A stretch of 64,000 nucleotides of DNA, from NCBI GenBank assembly GCA_021732005.1, contig JAKFVT010000059.1:310001-374000 (forward strand), read 5' to 3'. The notes beneath the pieces are model-generated. The model did no database searches. It worked only from the letters and a program-made list of their open reading frames with translations, and was not told the origin of the DNA. Made by a program: the position numbers and the translations under genes. Origin of the DNA: Mycobacterium sp. GTDB lineage: Bacteria > Actinomycetota > Actinomycetes > Mycobacteriales > Mycobacteriaceae. Below are positions 1 to 8,340 of this stretch, one piece after another. Numbering within the stretch: the first letter of the stretch is position 1; each line of letters opens with the position of its first letter.

Positions 1-745
1 GGGTGGCGAGGTCGACGGCCAGTGAGGACGGCGCGGACACCGCGGCCAGCACCGGGATGCCGGCCATCACCGCCTTCTGGGTCAGCTCGAATGATGCGCG
101 GCCGCTGACCAGCAGCACCGTGCCGCTGAGCGGGATGTGATTGGCCTCCAGCGCCCACCCGATGACCTTGTCGACGGCGTTGTGCCGGCCGACGTCCTCG
201 CGGACGGCCAGCAGGGTGCCGCCCGTCGTGAACAGTGCTGCCCCGTGCAGTCCGCCGGTGCTGGCGAAAACCTTTTGCGCCGAGCGCAGTTGGTCCGGCA
301 TCGCGGTCAGCACCGAAGCCTCGACCGTCGACGGGTCGTCGCCGGGGGAGTGCTGGCTGGTCAGCCGCACCGCGTCGATCGAGGCCTTGCCGCACACCCC
401 GCACGACGAGGTGGTGTAGAAGTTTCGGGTCACGTCGACGTCCGGCATCGGCACACCGGGGCGCAGCGTCACGTCGAGGACGTTGTAGGTGTTCACCCCG
501 TCGGCCTCCGCGCCGCGGCAGTACCGCACGGTGAGCACGTCGTCGCGATGGGCGATGACTCCCTCGGTCAGCAGAAAGCCCTGTGCCAGTTCTACATCGG
601 ACCCCGGCGTTCGCATGGTGACCGTCAGCGGTGTCCCGTTCACCCGGATCTCCAGCGGCTCCTCGACCACCAGGGTCTCCGGACGTTCGGTGGCGGTGCC
701 GTCATAGACGTGACTGGCCCGCCGGCGGGCGGTCACCCGGCCCAT
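1..745 (-). CDS. fdhD: FdhD, formate dehydrogenase accessory sulfurtransferase (C-terminus off the window)
   Basis: FdhD moves sulfur from a cysteine desulfurase (IscS in E. coli) to the molybdenum cofactor of formate dehydrogenases in the cytoplasm. The visible 248 residues carry the family motif SSCGVCGKAS, whose CxxC is the sulfur-transfer site. Further on are GLHGAALF, REDVGRHNAVDK and SGRASFELTQK, all typical of FdhD. The last 25 to 30 residues lie beyond position 1. The ATG at 745 sits inside the last codons of the upstream molybdoenzyme gene (13-base overlap), so the two are probably translationally coupled. That neighbour is the likely client enzyme. Confidence 0.95.
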   Translation of the reverse strand, partial: MGRVTARRRASHVYDGTATERPETLVVEEPLEIRVNGTPLTVTMRTPGSDVELAQGFLLTEGVIAHRDDVLTVRYCRGAEADGVNTYNVLDVTLRPGVPMPDVDVTRNFYTTSSCGVCGKASIDAVRLTSQHSPGDDPSTVEASVLTAMPDQLRSAQKVFASTGGLHGAALFTTGGTLLAVREDVGRHNAVDKVIGWALEANHIPLSGTVLLVSGRASFELTQKAVMAGIPVLAAVSAPSSLAVDLAT

Positions 746-3075
746 GCCGCGCCGCCCTCGGGGTTCTGGCCGCCCGGTTCGAGCCGGATGACGACCGCCT
801 TCGACACCGGCGTATTCGACCGGGCGGCAACGTGATCCAGCGGTACGAGGGGATTGGTCTCGGGGTAGTAGGCGGCGGCGTTACCGACCGGGGTGGAGTA
901 CGGCACGATCAGGAAGTCCTTGGCGCGGCGCTCCTGCAGCTGGCCTGCGCCGTCGGTGAACTCCGACACCAGGTCGACGCGGTCACCTTCGGCGAGGCCG
1001 AGGGACTCGATGTCGGCGGGGTTGACGAACACGACGCGGCGCCCGCCCTTGACCCCGCGGTACCGGTCGTCGAGGCCATAGATGGTGGTGTTGTACTGGT
1101 CGTGGCTGCGCAATGTCTGCAGCACCAGCCTCCCTGGTGGTACCGGCACCCACTGCATCGGGTTCACCGCGAAGTTGGCCTTACCCGTGACGGTGGGGAA
1201 CTCACGGGAATCCCTTGGCGGATGCGGCAATTGGAAGCCATCTGGCTGACGCACCCGGGTGTTGTAGTCGGCGCAGCCCGGCACCACCGCGGCGATCGCG
1301 TCGCGGATCGTGTCGTAGTCGGCGGCGAAGCTCTCCCAGTGGACCGGGTGATCGGCACCCAGCACCGTGCGGGCCAGCTGACAGATGATCGCGACCTCGC
1401 TGCGGACCTGGTCGCTGGGCGGTGTCAGGCTACCGCGAGACAGGTGCACCATCGACATCGAATCTTCAACCGAGACAACCTGTTTGTGACCGTTCACCAG
1501 GTCGCGATCGGTGCGGCCCAGGGTGGGCAGGATCAATGCCGTGCGGCCGTGCACCACGTGGCTGCGATTGAGCTTCGTCGAGATCTGCACGGTCAGCGCA
1601 CAGGTACTCAGCGCAGACTCGGTGACCGCGGTGTCCGGGGTGGCCGACGCGAAGTTGCCGCCCATCGCGAGGAACACCGAAGCCCGGCCGTCCCGCATCG
1701 CCCGAATCGCATCGACGGTGTCGAAGCCGTGCTTGCGGGGACTGGCGATGCCGAATCGGGTGTCGAGAGCGGCCAGGAACGGTTCGGGTGCCTTCTCCCA
1801 GATCCCCATCGTGCGGTCGCCCTGGACATTGGAGTGACCACGCACCGGGCACACCCCGGCACCGGGCTTTCCGATCATGCCGCGCAGCAACAGCAGGTTG
1901 GTCATCTCGGCGATCGTGGCGACCGCATGGGTGTGCTGGGTGATACCCATGGCCCAGCACACGATCGTGCGCTGCGACGCCGCGAGCATGCCGGCGACCC
2001 GGTCGAGCTGCGCGCGGGCGATACCTGTGGCTTCGGTGACGGTGTCGAGGTCGACCGTGCGGGCCTCGGCGAGGTATTCGTCGAATCCGTGGCAGTGGGC
2101 GTCGACGAACTCGCGGTCGATCACGCTGCCGGGGGTGCGGTCGTCGGCCTCCACCAGCAGCCGGCCCAGCCCTTTGAACAGGGCGAGGTCACCGCCCAGG
2201 CGGATCTGGACGAACTCGTCGGCGATCGGCACACCGTGCCCGACCACCCCGTGGACCTTCTGCGGATCCTTGAACCGGATGAGTCCGGCCTCGGGGAGCG
2301 GGTTGACGGCGATGATCTTGGCGCCGTTGGCTTTCGCCTTCTCCAGCACGTACAGCATCCGCGGATGGTTGGTGCCGGGATTCTGTCCGGCGATCACGAT
2401 CACGTCGGCGTGCTCGATGTCATCGACGGTCACCGAGCCCTTGCCGATGCCGATGGAATCGATCAGCGCGGTGCCCGATGATTCGTGGCACATGTTGGAG
2501 CAGTCCGGCAGGTTGTTGGTGCCGAAGCTGCGCACCAGCAGCTGGTAGAGGAACGCGGCCTCGTTGCTGGTGCGGCCGGAGGTGTAGAACACCGCCTCGT
2601 CCGGGGATGCGAGCCCGTTGAGGTGTTCGGCGATCAGCCGGTAGGCGTCGTCCCAGCCGATGGGGGTGTAGTGCTGTGCACCGGGGCGAAGGACCATCGG
2701 GTGGGTGAGCCGTCCCTGCTGGGACAGCCAGTACTCGGGTTTGGCGGCCAGCTCGGCCACCGAATGGCGGGCGAAGAACTCCGGGGTGACCCGGCGCTTG
2801 GTGGCCTCCTCGGCCACCGCCTTGGCGCCGTTCTCGCAGAACTCGGCGAGCTTGCGATTGTCGTGTTCCTCGGGCCATGCGCACCCCGGGCAGTCGAAGC
2901 CGTGGCGTTGGTTGATCCGTGCCAGGGTCGACAGGGTTCGGGCGGGACCCATCTGCTCCAGGGCGCGCTGCATGGTGACCAGCACCGCCTTCACCCCGGC
3001 TGCCTCGTCTTTGCGCTCGCTGACGTTGACGGCTCGTTCGTCGTAGTCGGCGGGGATGTCGCGGCCGGTGCTCAT
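733..3075 (-). CDS. fdhF: FdhF/YdeP-family molybdopterin oxidoreductase
   Basis: A 780-residue cytoplasmic bis-MGD oxidoreductase of the YdeP/FdhF-alpha family, matching M. tuberculosis Rv2900c in size and type. The N-terminus has DCPGCAWPEE (Cys62, Cys65) and a further Cys80, a short Cys cluster characteristic of this subfamily. The motif CSNMCHESSG places Cys196 where formate dehydrogenases have the Mo-ligand Cys or Sec. The C-terminal molybdopterin dinucleotide-binding domain contains LVLQTLRSHDQYNTTIYGLDD-type sequence. The true substrate of YdeP-like enzymes is not settled; formate dehydrogenase is the usual annotation. It overlaps fdhD, which supports a sulfurated Mo site. The ATG at 3075 follows a short gap from the next gene on the same strand. 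Confidence 0.9.
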   Translation of the reverse strand: MSTGRDIPADYDERAVNVSERKDEAAGVKAVLVTMQRALEQMGPARTLSTLARINQRHGFDCPGCAWPEEHDNRKLAEFCENGAKAVAEEATKRRVTPEFFARHSVAELAAKPEYWLSQQGRLTHPMVLRPGAQHYTPIGWDDAYRLIAEHLNGLASPDEAVFYTSGRTSNEAAFLYQLLVRSFGTNNLPDCSNMCHESSGTALIDSIGIGKGSVTVDDIEHADVIVIAGQNPGTNHPRMLYVLEKAKANGAKIIAVNPLPEAGLIRFKDPQKVHGVVGHGVPIADEFVQIRLGGDLALFKGLGRLLVEADDRTPGSVIDREFVDAHCHGFDEYLAEARTVDLDTVTEATGIARAQLDRVAGMLAASQRTIVCWAMGITQHTHAVATIAEMTNLLLLRGMIGKPGAGVCPVRGHSNVQGDRTMGIWEKAPEPFLAALDTRFGIASPRKHGFDTVDAIRAMRDGRASVFLAMGGNFASATPDTAVTESALSTCALTVQISTKLNRSHVVHGRTALILPTLGRTDRDLVNGHKQVVSVEDSMSMVHLSRGSLTPPSDQVRSEVAIICQLARTVLGADHPVHWESFAADYDTIRDAIAAVVPGCADYNTRVRQPDGFQLPHPPRDSREFPTVTGKANFAVNPMQWVPVPPGRLVLQTLRSHDQYNTTIYGLDDRYRGVKGGRRVVFVNPADIESLGLAEGDRVDLVSEFTDGAGQLQERRAKDFLIVPYSTPVGNAAAYYPETNPLVPLDHVAARSNTPVSKAVVIRLEPGGQNPEGGAAWAG

Positions 3076-3111
3076 GACCTCAAATCTAGGCCGCCGTGCC
3101 GGCCGCCGACA

Positions 3112-4074
3112 CTAACGGGCGGACTTGGCGGTCCCCTTGTTACCCGTCGGGCGGGCGTCGCGCGTGCCGGAGGCCCGAGTCGAATCGGCGGGCCGGCTGT
3201 TGGCGGTGGCCGTGGCGGACGCCGCGGCGGGAGACGAGTGCCTGGGTCGCGGGCCTGCGACGCCTCTCGCCGACGTGGCGGAGGGGGTGGCGCGCTTGGT
3301 GCTCGTGTCGACCTTGGTCGCGTCGCCGGATGCCGGGAGGCCGCTCGGAGCGCGGAGGGCCCGGGCTGCGGCCGGGGCCACGGTTGCCGAGGCGGATCCG
3401 CCGGTCAGGGTGGCCGAGATGGACTGCAGCACGTTCCTGACGACGTCGACCATCATGGCGATGCCCTTGGCTGCGGCGGTCAGCACCTCGGTGATGCCGG
3501 CTTGTACGGCAGCGCCGAATCCATCCGAACCCGCTGCGGCGGCGGTCTTGATGAAGGCATCCACCACCGCCCCGACGACCGGTAACGCCGCCTCGGGAAT
3601 GGCCGCGAGAACCGTGACCGCACCGCCGATCACGGTGGGCGCCAACGCGATCATCGGGCCGGTCTGCGTCAGAAGGCCCGAGAGCGGTGAGCTCAGATCC
3701 CCGCCGACCGGTGGTGACAGGAGAAGGCTGACATTGACCATTGCCTCGCCCAGCGGCGTGCCTTGCGCCAGTTGATCGAGCAACGCAGTGTTGATGAACT
3801 GCATCGTTGCGGCGGCGTCTGGGTTGAACGCGGCCAGCGCGGTCATGATCGCCAAAACCTGTGGCAGGCCGAAGGGTAACGACACGCCGGGGACCGCGGC
3901 CGCCGAGGCCGGCGGCAGGTTGTTCCAGGCGGCGCTGTCCAGGCTGGTGAGTTGGAACGCGCTCGTCGACAAGCCCGCCGAAGACAACGCGCTCGTCGAC
4001 AAGCCCGGCGTCGGTGCCGCGGTCGCGACGAGCGCGCATACGGCAAACGGTGCGATGAGATGTGAAGTCGACAT
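3112..4074 (-). CDS. Secreted Ala/Ser-rich hypothetical protein with Lys/Arg-rich tail
   Basis: About 320 residues of unknown function. I chose the ATG at 4074 because it follows a G-run ribosome site (GGGGGGG) and begins a signal-peptide-like segment (MSTSHLIAPFAVCALVATAA). A small tandem duplication follows (LSTSA units near residues 22-36). The middle is hydrophobic and Ala/Val/Leu-rich (roughly residues 130-210). The last 100 residues are low-complexity Ala/Ser/Thr/Arg/Lys and probably disordered. This pattern is common in mycobacterial exported proteins of unknown role. A longer version starting at 4113 lacks a good ribosome site. It shares the strand with the formate dehydrogenase genes but shows no functional link. 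Confidence 0.7.
   Translation of the reverse strand: MSTSHLIAPFAVCALVATAAPTPGLSTSALSSAGLSTSAFQLTSLDSAAWNNLPPASAAAVPGVSLPFGLPQVLAIMTALAAFNPDAAATMQFINTALLDQLAQGTPLGEAMVNVSLLLSPPVGGDLSSPLSGLLTQTGPMIALAPTVIGGAVTVLAAIPEAALPVVGAVVDAFIKTAAAAGSDGFGAAVQAGITEVLTAAAKGIAMMVDVVRNVLQSISATLTGGSASATVAPAAARALRAPSGLPASGDATKVDTSTKRATPSATSARGVAGPRPRHSSPAAASATATANSRPADSTRASGTRDARPTGNKGTAKSAR
3956..4015. repeat. Tandem 30-bp repeat inside the secreted hypothetical gene
   Basis: Two adjacent 30-bp units, 3956-3985 and 3986-4015, share their first 22 bases exactly (AACGCGCTCGTCGACAAGCC and two more). They encode a duplicated LSTSA decapeptide right after the signal peptide. The unit is a multiple of three, so copy number could change without a frameshift. 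Confidence 0.8.
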
Positions 4075-4375
4075 GATTACCCCCCCCACGAGGTGATTCC
4101 GAAACGCCAACATCTTCGGTTATACGACTCGCAGATCATTGCTGAGTAGAAACGAACAATTAAATTCATTCTAAAGTTTAGCCGGTCTACATGCAGAGAT
4201 GCGGTTCAGAACAACGATTTGTTTGCCGAATGAGGGTTTGCGTGAACTTGTTGCCGTTCACGCCGCTATCTGCCGTTGACGCCGACGTAACAAGTTCGGC
4301 ATCGAAGCTTCCTAACGTGGGCCGGTCACACTCCGCGAGCAGACGCGGGTGTCTTGGGTGCAGAGGAAAAGACAG
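4075..4375. other. AT-richer divergent intergenic region
   Basis: About 300 bases lie between the secreted-protein gene (minus) and the glutamine synthetase gene (plus). Bases 4120-4190 are notably AT-rich for this genome and are the likely promoter zone for both genes. I looked for a GlnR-type site (alternating AC and GAAAC units) and did not find a convincing one. No gene or RNA was recognised. Confidence 0.5.
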
Positions 4376-6550
4376 TTGAGCGGAAACGCGGCCCGCCTTC
4401 AGGCGATCGTCAATGTCGAGGCTTACGAGCCTCCCCCCTTCAGCTTCGATCCGGGCGAAGCGCCAGGCGAGATCTTCGGCGCCAACGTCTTCACCCTGGC
4501 CGAAATGCGGCTGCGGTTGCCGAAGTCGGTATACAAATCAGTCGTCGCGACCATCGAGAAGGGTGCGAAGCTCGATCCGGCAGTCGCCGACGCCGTCGCC
4601 TCGGTGATGAAGGACTGGGCACTGTCGAAGGGCGCGACCCACTACGCCCACGTCTTCTACCCGATGACGGGGCTCACCGCCGAGAAGCACGACAGTTTCC
4701 TCGATCCGGTCGGTGATGGGACCACCCTCGCCGAATTCGCCGGCAAGACCCTGATCCAGGGTGAGCCCGACGCATCGAGCTTCCCGTCAGGCGGCCTGCG
4801 CAGCACTTTCGAGGCGCGCGGCTACACGGGCTGGGACGTCACCAGCCCGGCGTACATCCTGGAGAATGCCAACGGCAACACGCTGTGCATCCCGACGGTG
4901 TTCGTGTCGATGACCGGTGAAGCGCTCGACTACAAGACACCATTGCTGCGCAGCCAGCAGGCGATGGGGGCGCAGGCCGAGCGCATCCTGAAATTGTTCG
5001 GCCACAAGGACTTCGATCACATCGTGTCCTTCTGCGGGCCTGAGCAGGAGTACTTCCTGGTCGACAGGCACTTCTTCCTGGCTCGACCCGATCTGATCAA
5101 TGCCGGTCGCACGCTGTTCGGTGCGAAGCCGCCCAAGGGTCAGGAATTTGACGACCATTACTTCGGCGCCATCCCTGATCGGGTGCTGGGCTTCATGATG
5201 GACACCGAACGGGAGCTGTTCAAGCTCGGCATCCCGGCCAAGACCCGGCACAACGAAGTTGCGCCGGGACAGTTCGAGATTGCCCCGATGTTCGAGCGGG
5301 CCAACATCGCTGCCGACCACCAGCAACTGCTGATGACCACGTTCAAGAACATCGCCAAGAAGCACGGCATGGAATGCCTCTTCCACGAGAAGCCGTTCGC
5401 CGGTGTCAACGGCTCGGGCAAGCACGTCAACTTCTCGCTGGGCAACGCCCAATTCGGGAGCTTGCTGGTACCCGGTGACACCCCGCACGAGAACGCCCAG
5501 TTCCTGGTGTTCTGCGCTGCCGTCATCCGGGCCGTGCACAAGTTCGCCGGCCTGCTGCGCGTTTCGGTGGCCTCAGCCACCAACGATCACCGTCTCGGGG
5601 CGAACGAGGCTCCGCCGGCCATCATCTCGATCTTCCTCGGAGATCAGCTCGCCGATGTGTTCGACCAGATCGCCAAGGGTGCGGCCACCTCGTCAAAGGG
5701 CAAGGGCACCATGATCATCGGTGTCGACACGCTGCCCGAGCTGCCGACCGATCCGGGTGACCGCAACCGCACCAGCCCATTTGCGTTCACCGGCAACCGA
5801 TTCGAGTTCCGCGCGCCGGGCTCGGGGCAGACGATCAACGTGCCGATGATCATCCTCAACACGATCATGGCCGATTCGCTCGACTACATGGCCACCGTGC
5901 TGGAGACGGCCGTCGCAGGTGGCGAAAGCTTCGATGAGGCGGTGCAGAAGCTGCTCACCGAGATCATCACGGAGCACGGTGCGGTGGTGTTCAACGGCGA
6001 CGGATACTCGGAGAACTGGCAGATCGAGGCGGCCGAGCGTGGTCTACCGAACCTCAAGACGACACTCGATGCCATTCCTCAACTGGTGACACCGGAGGCG
6101 ATCGAAGTCTTCGAGAAGTATGGCGTCTTCAATTCTCGGGAGCTGCACAGCCGCGAAGAGGTCCGCTACGAGACATATGCACTGACGGTCAACGTCGAAG
6201 CCAAGTTGACACTCGAAGTGGGCTCGACGGTAATCCTTCCGGCGGCCGTTCGGTACCAGACCGAGTTAGCGCAGAACGTCGCGGCGCTCAAGGCGGCCGG
6301 GGTGGAGGCGGACACCACACTGCTCGGGACCGTGTCCGCGCCGATTTCGGAGCTGACCGGTGCGCTGGCCGCACTCAAGACAGCGCTGGGTGCGCACGGC
6401 GGCGATACCGCCAAGGAAGAAGCCGAGCACGCGGCGAGCTTGTTGCCGCTGATGGATGCGGTGCGTGCGGCCGCCGACACGCTGGAAAGTGTTGTCGCCG
6501 ACGACCTCTGGCCGCTGCCGACCTACCAGGAAATGCTCTACATCCTCTGA
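4376..6550 (+). CDS. glnN: Type III glutamine synthetase
   Basis: A large (724-residue) cytosolic glutamine synthetase of the GSIII class, which makes glutamine from glutamate, ammonia and ATP. It is unrelated in length to the roughly 470-residue GlnA. GSIII hallmarks visible include EIFGANVFTLAEMR near the start, FCGPEQEYFLVD, NEVAPGQFEIAPMFE (metal and glutamate binding), GSGKHVNFSLG and NRFEFRAPGSGQ. The long C-terminal helical region is typical of the class. I prefer the TTG at 4376 (protein begins MSGNAARLQAIVN) because AGAGGAAAAG lies just upstream; a GTG at 4349 is the alternative. The gene is monocistronic, ending in a strong hairpin. Confidence 0.93.
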   Translation: MSGNAARLQAIVNVEAYEPPPFSFDPGEAPGEIFGANVFTLAEMRLRLPKSVYKSVVATIEKGAKLDPAVADAVASVMKDWALSKGATHYAHVFYPMTGLTAEKHDSFLDPVGDGTTLAEFAGKTLIQGEPDASSFPSGGLRSTFEARGYTGWDVTSPAYILENANGNTLCIPTVFVSMTGEALDYKTPLLRSQQAMGAQAERILKLFGHKDFDHIVSFCGPEQEYFLVDRHFFLARPDLINAGRTLFGAKPPKGQEFDDHYFGAIPDRVLGFMMDTERELFKLGIPAKTRHNEVAPGQFEIAPMFERANIAADHQQLLMTTFKNIAKKHGMECLFHEKPFAGVNGSGKHVNFSLGNAQFGSLLVPGDTPHENAQFLVFCAAVIRAVHKFAGLLRVSVASATNDHRLGANEAPPAIISIFLGDQLADVFDQIAKGAATSSKGKGTMIIGVDTLPELPTDPGDRNRTSPFAFTGNRFEFRAPGSGQTINVPMIILNTIMADSLDYMATVLETAVAGGESFDEAVQKLLTEIITEHGAVVFNGDGYSENWQIEAAERGLPNLKTTLDAIPQLVTPEAIEVFEKYGVFNSRELHSREEVRYETYALTVNVEAKLTLEVGSTVILPAAVRYQTELAQNVAALKAAGVEADTTLLGTVSAPISELTGALAALKTALGAHGGDTAKEEAEHAASLLPLMDAVRAAADTLESVVADDLWPLPTYQEMLYIL

Positions 6551-6567
6551 ATTTCGTGTTGCCGATG

Positions 6568-6595
6568 CCGACGCCCGAGCTTTCTCGGGCGTCGG
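6568..6595 (+). terminator. Perfect 12-bp stem hairpin after glnN
   Basis: CCGACGCCCGAG (6568-6579), a 4-base loop, then CTCGGGCGTCGG (6584-6595). The stem is perfect and begins 18 bases after the glnN stop. There is no long T-run, as usual for mycobacterial intrinsic terminators. Confidence 0.85.
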
Positions 6596-6693
6596 TGTCG
6601 TCGTTGGGTCGAAAGTCGGTAATCCCATACGGTTGCCATCCGAGGGTCGAAAGTCCCTGATGTTTTGCATCCCCGCGACATAGGGTTGCGCGC

Positions 6694-7062
6694 ATGACGG
6701 ATCATGATCACCACTCGGATGTGCTCAGCGAACTGAACCCACAGCACCGGGCCTTGCGGCAGATGATTCCCGAGGTCTACGACGGTTTCGGTGCGCTGAG
6801 TCGGGCCGCGATGGGCAGCGGCGCGGTTGAGGCCAAGGTCAAGGAACTGATCGCGATGGTGATCGGAGTCGTCCAGGGCTGCGACGGATGCATCGCCTCG
6901 CACGCCCGTGGTGCGGTCCGCGCGGGTGCCACCAAGCAGGAGGCGGCCGAGGTCATCGGTGTCAGCATCATGATGCACGGCGGCCCGGCCACCATCTACG
7001 GCGCGCGCGCCTATACCGCGTTCTGCGAATTCGCCGACGCCGCTGGAGCTCAGCCGTCGTAA
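6694..7062 (+). CDS. Carboxymuconolactone decarboxylase / AhpD-family protein
   Basis: A 122-residue AhpD-fold protein. The CDGCIASH segment carries the family's CxxC with a downstream His, the disulfide relay seen in AhpD, which reduces peroxiredoxin in mycobacteria. The flanking GCDGCIASHARGAVRAGATK and EAAEVIGVSIMMHGGPA match the small CMD domain. It is probably a thiol-based peroxidase or reductase partner rather than a true decarboxylase. It stands alone between the glnN terminator and a DsbA-like gene on the same strand; the pair suggests a thiol-redox pocket next to the sulfide locus downstream (inference). Confidence 0.88.
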   Translation: MTDHDHHSDVLSELNPQHRALRQMIPEVYDGFGALSRAAMGSGAVEAKVKELIAMVIGVVQGCDGCIASHARGAVRAGATKQEAAEVIGVSIMMHGGPATIYGARAYTAFCEFADAAGAQPS

Positions 7063-7128
7063 AGCCCTCGATGTACGTAGGGGTCCATCCGTCGACGGTG
7101 TGACAGTCTGCGCGGTACTGTCGCCGCC

Positions 7129-7749
7129 ATGCGCACCGTCGAGGTATTTGCCGACGTCCTGTGTCCGTTCACCCACGTCGGGCTGCGGACACTGGTCGAC
7201 CGGCGCAGCGACCGCGGACTGACCGAACCACGCCTGCGTATCCGGGCCTGGCCGCTCGAGCTGATCAACGGCAGCCCGCTTGATCCCGACCACGTTGACG
7301 CTGAGATTTCGGCCCTTCGGTCGTCGGTGCGTCCCGACCTCTTCCGGGGCTTCTCGGTCGATGCTTTCCCGAGAACGTCGATGACCGCATACGCGCTGGC
7401 CGCTGCTGCTGACCGCGTCGGTGATCCCGTGCTGATCGAAGAAGTCGGCTTAGCGCTGCGCAATGCGGTTTTCGAAGAGGGGCTTGATATCGGGCGAGTC
7501 GAGGTAGTCGAACCCATCGCCGATCGTTTCGGCCTGGTACCTCTCGATGCGGAGGCTACATCCGTTGCGGTCCAGGCTGATTGGGATGAGGGCCGTGCCC
7601 GCGGCGTGGTCGGCTCACCGCACTTCTTCACCGAGGACGGCGGGGACTGGTTTTGCCCCGGGCTGGCTATCAGCCGCGACGATGTCGGCAACTTCGTCGT
7701 CGCCTGGAAACAGGGCACGGAGGCGTTCGTCGAACGTGTCTTCGGCTGA
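7129..7749 (+). CDS. DsbA-family (FrnE/HCCA-isomerase-like) thioredoxin-fold protein
   Basis: A 206-residue protein with an N-terminal thioredoxin strand (VEVFADVLCPFTHVG), an all-helical insertion, and a C-terminal GVVGSPHFFTEDG holding the cis-Pro loop. That arrangement is the DsbA/2-hydroxychromene-2-carboxylate isomerase fold. The active-site position reads CPFT, so only the first Cys of a CxxC is present, which argues against a classical dithiol oxidase. There is no signal peptide, so it is cytoplasmic. The exact substrate is unknown; a glutathione- or mycothiol-independent isomerase or monothiol enzyme is possible. It ends close to the convergent rhodanese gene. Confidence 0.8.
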   Translation: MRTVEVFADVLCPFTHVGLRTLVDRRSDRGLTEPRLRIRAWPLELINGSPLDPDHVDAEISALRSSVRPDLFRGFSVDAFPRTSMTAYALAAAADRVGDPVLIEEVGLALRNAVFEEGLDIGRVEVVEPIADRFGLVPLDAEATSVAVQADWDEGRARGVVGSPHFFTEDGGDWFCPGLAISRDDVGNFVVAWKQGTEAFVERVFG

Positions 7750-7755
7750 TCCCAG

Positions 7756-8091
7756 TCAGATGACGGTACCGGGCGCACCGTTATCGCGAATCACCGGTTG
7801 CCCGATCCGCTGCCAGGCCCCCATACCGCCGACCAGGTTGTAAACGGTCAATCCGGCTGCCGCGAGTTTCGTTGCCGCCGAGCCGGATCGGCCTCCCGAC
7901 CGGCACACCGCCACAATCGGCGCGGCGGTCTCGAAGGTGCGCGCGTCCAAGTCGCCGAGTCGCACATGAACCGCCCCGGGAGCATGTCCGGCGCTCCACT
8001 CGTCGTCCTCGCGAACGTCGAGCAGGACGGCGCCGGCCTTGTTGACAAGCTCCATGGCGCCGGTGGGGTCGATCTCCAACACATTCATCAC
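7756..8091 (-). CDS. Single-domain rhodanese (sulfurtransferase)
   Basis: A 111-residue GlpE/PspE-type rhodanese. The active-site loop CRSGGRSG supplies the persulfide-forming Cys, and LLDVREDDEWSAGHAPGA is the classic first half of the domain. It would move sulfane sulfur between thiosulfate or persulfide donors and thiol acceptors in the cytoplasm. The gene diverges from cstB across a region rich in CstR-type palindromes. One palindrome (8214-8231) abuts a possible TATAGT -10 for this strand, so it is probably co-induced with the persulfide genes. The start is one of two adjacent ATGs at 8091/8088. Confidence 0.92.
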   Translation of the reverse strand: MMNVLEIDPTGAMELVNKAGAVLLDVREDDEWSAGHAPGAVHVRLGDLDARTFETAAPIVAVCRSGGRSGSAATKLAAAGLTVYNLVGGMGAWQRIGQPVIRDNGAPGTVI

Positions 8092-8209
8092 ACTCGCCTT
8101 TCACTCAGATGGCCGAATCTATTCGCCCGGCCGGGATGCCTCTGGTCTGAGAAGAAGCGGTGTCCACCGCAAGTCACATCGGACCTTCCCGGCGTCGTCG
8201 GATAGCATC

Positions 8210-8233
8210 ACTATATACCCCTAGGGGTATAAT
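8210..8233. promoter_or_regulatory. Bidirectional promoter with perfect 18-bp CstR/CsoR-type palindrome
   Basis: TATACCCCTAGGGGTATA at 8214-8231 is a perfect 18-bp palindrome. It is flanked by TATAAT on the plus strand (8228-8233, towards cstB) and TATAGT on the minus strand (8215-8210, towards the rhodanese gene). The ATACCC..GGGTAT pattern matches operators of CstR, the persulfide-sensing CsoR-family repressor. A repressor here would cover both -10 elements. No cstR gene is in the window. Confidence 0.75.
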
Positions 8234-8295
8234 AACGTGGGGTCTGGAGCCCGCGGACTGTCTGGTACGTCACAGCGTGGAGGCGTCGGAATAAG

Positions 8296-8311
8296 ATACC
8301 CCCCGGGGTAC
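8296..8311. promoter_or_regulatory. Second CstR/CsoR-type operator (imperfect)
   Basis: ATACCCC, two bases, GGGGTAC: the same pattern as the 8214-8231 site with one end mismatch. It lies 65 bases upstream of the cstB start and is separated from the third copy by only 5 bases, so the two could bind adjacent repressor tetramers. Confidence 0.7.
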
Positions 8312-8316
8312 ATTAG

Positions 8317-8335
8317 ATACCCATAGGGGTATAAA
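8317..8335 (+). promoter_or_regulatory. Third CstR/CsoR-type operator overlapping a TATAAA -10
   Basis: ATACCCA, TA, GGGGTAT (8317-8332) overlaps TATAAA at 8330-8335, a good -10 hexamer for transcription towards cstB. Transcription would then begin near 8341, which is itself an ATG. Binding would directly block this promoter. Confidence 0.7.
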
Positions 8336-8340
8336 CCAAT

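Noticed and set aside
631..2481. 616-codon plus-strand open frame opposite fdhF
   Set aside because: Shadow of the molybdoenzyme gene; no family motifs.
4075..4375. GlnR box upstream of glnN
   Set aside because: Single GTAAC and GAAAC-like words occur, but not in the spaced alternating pattern of a GlnR site.
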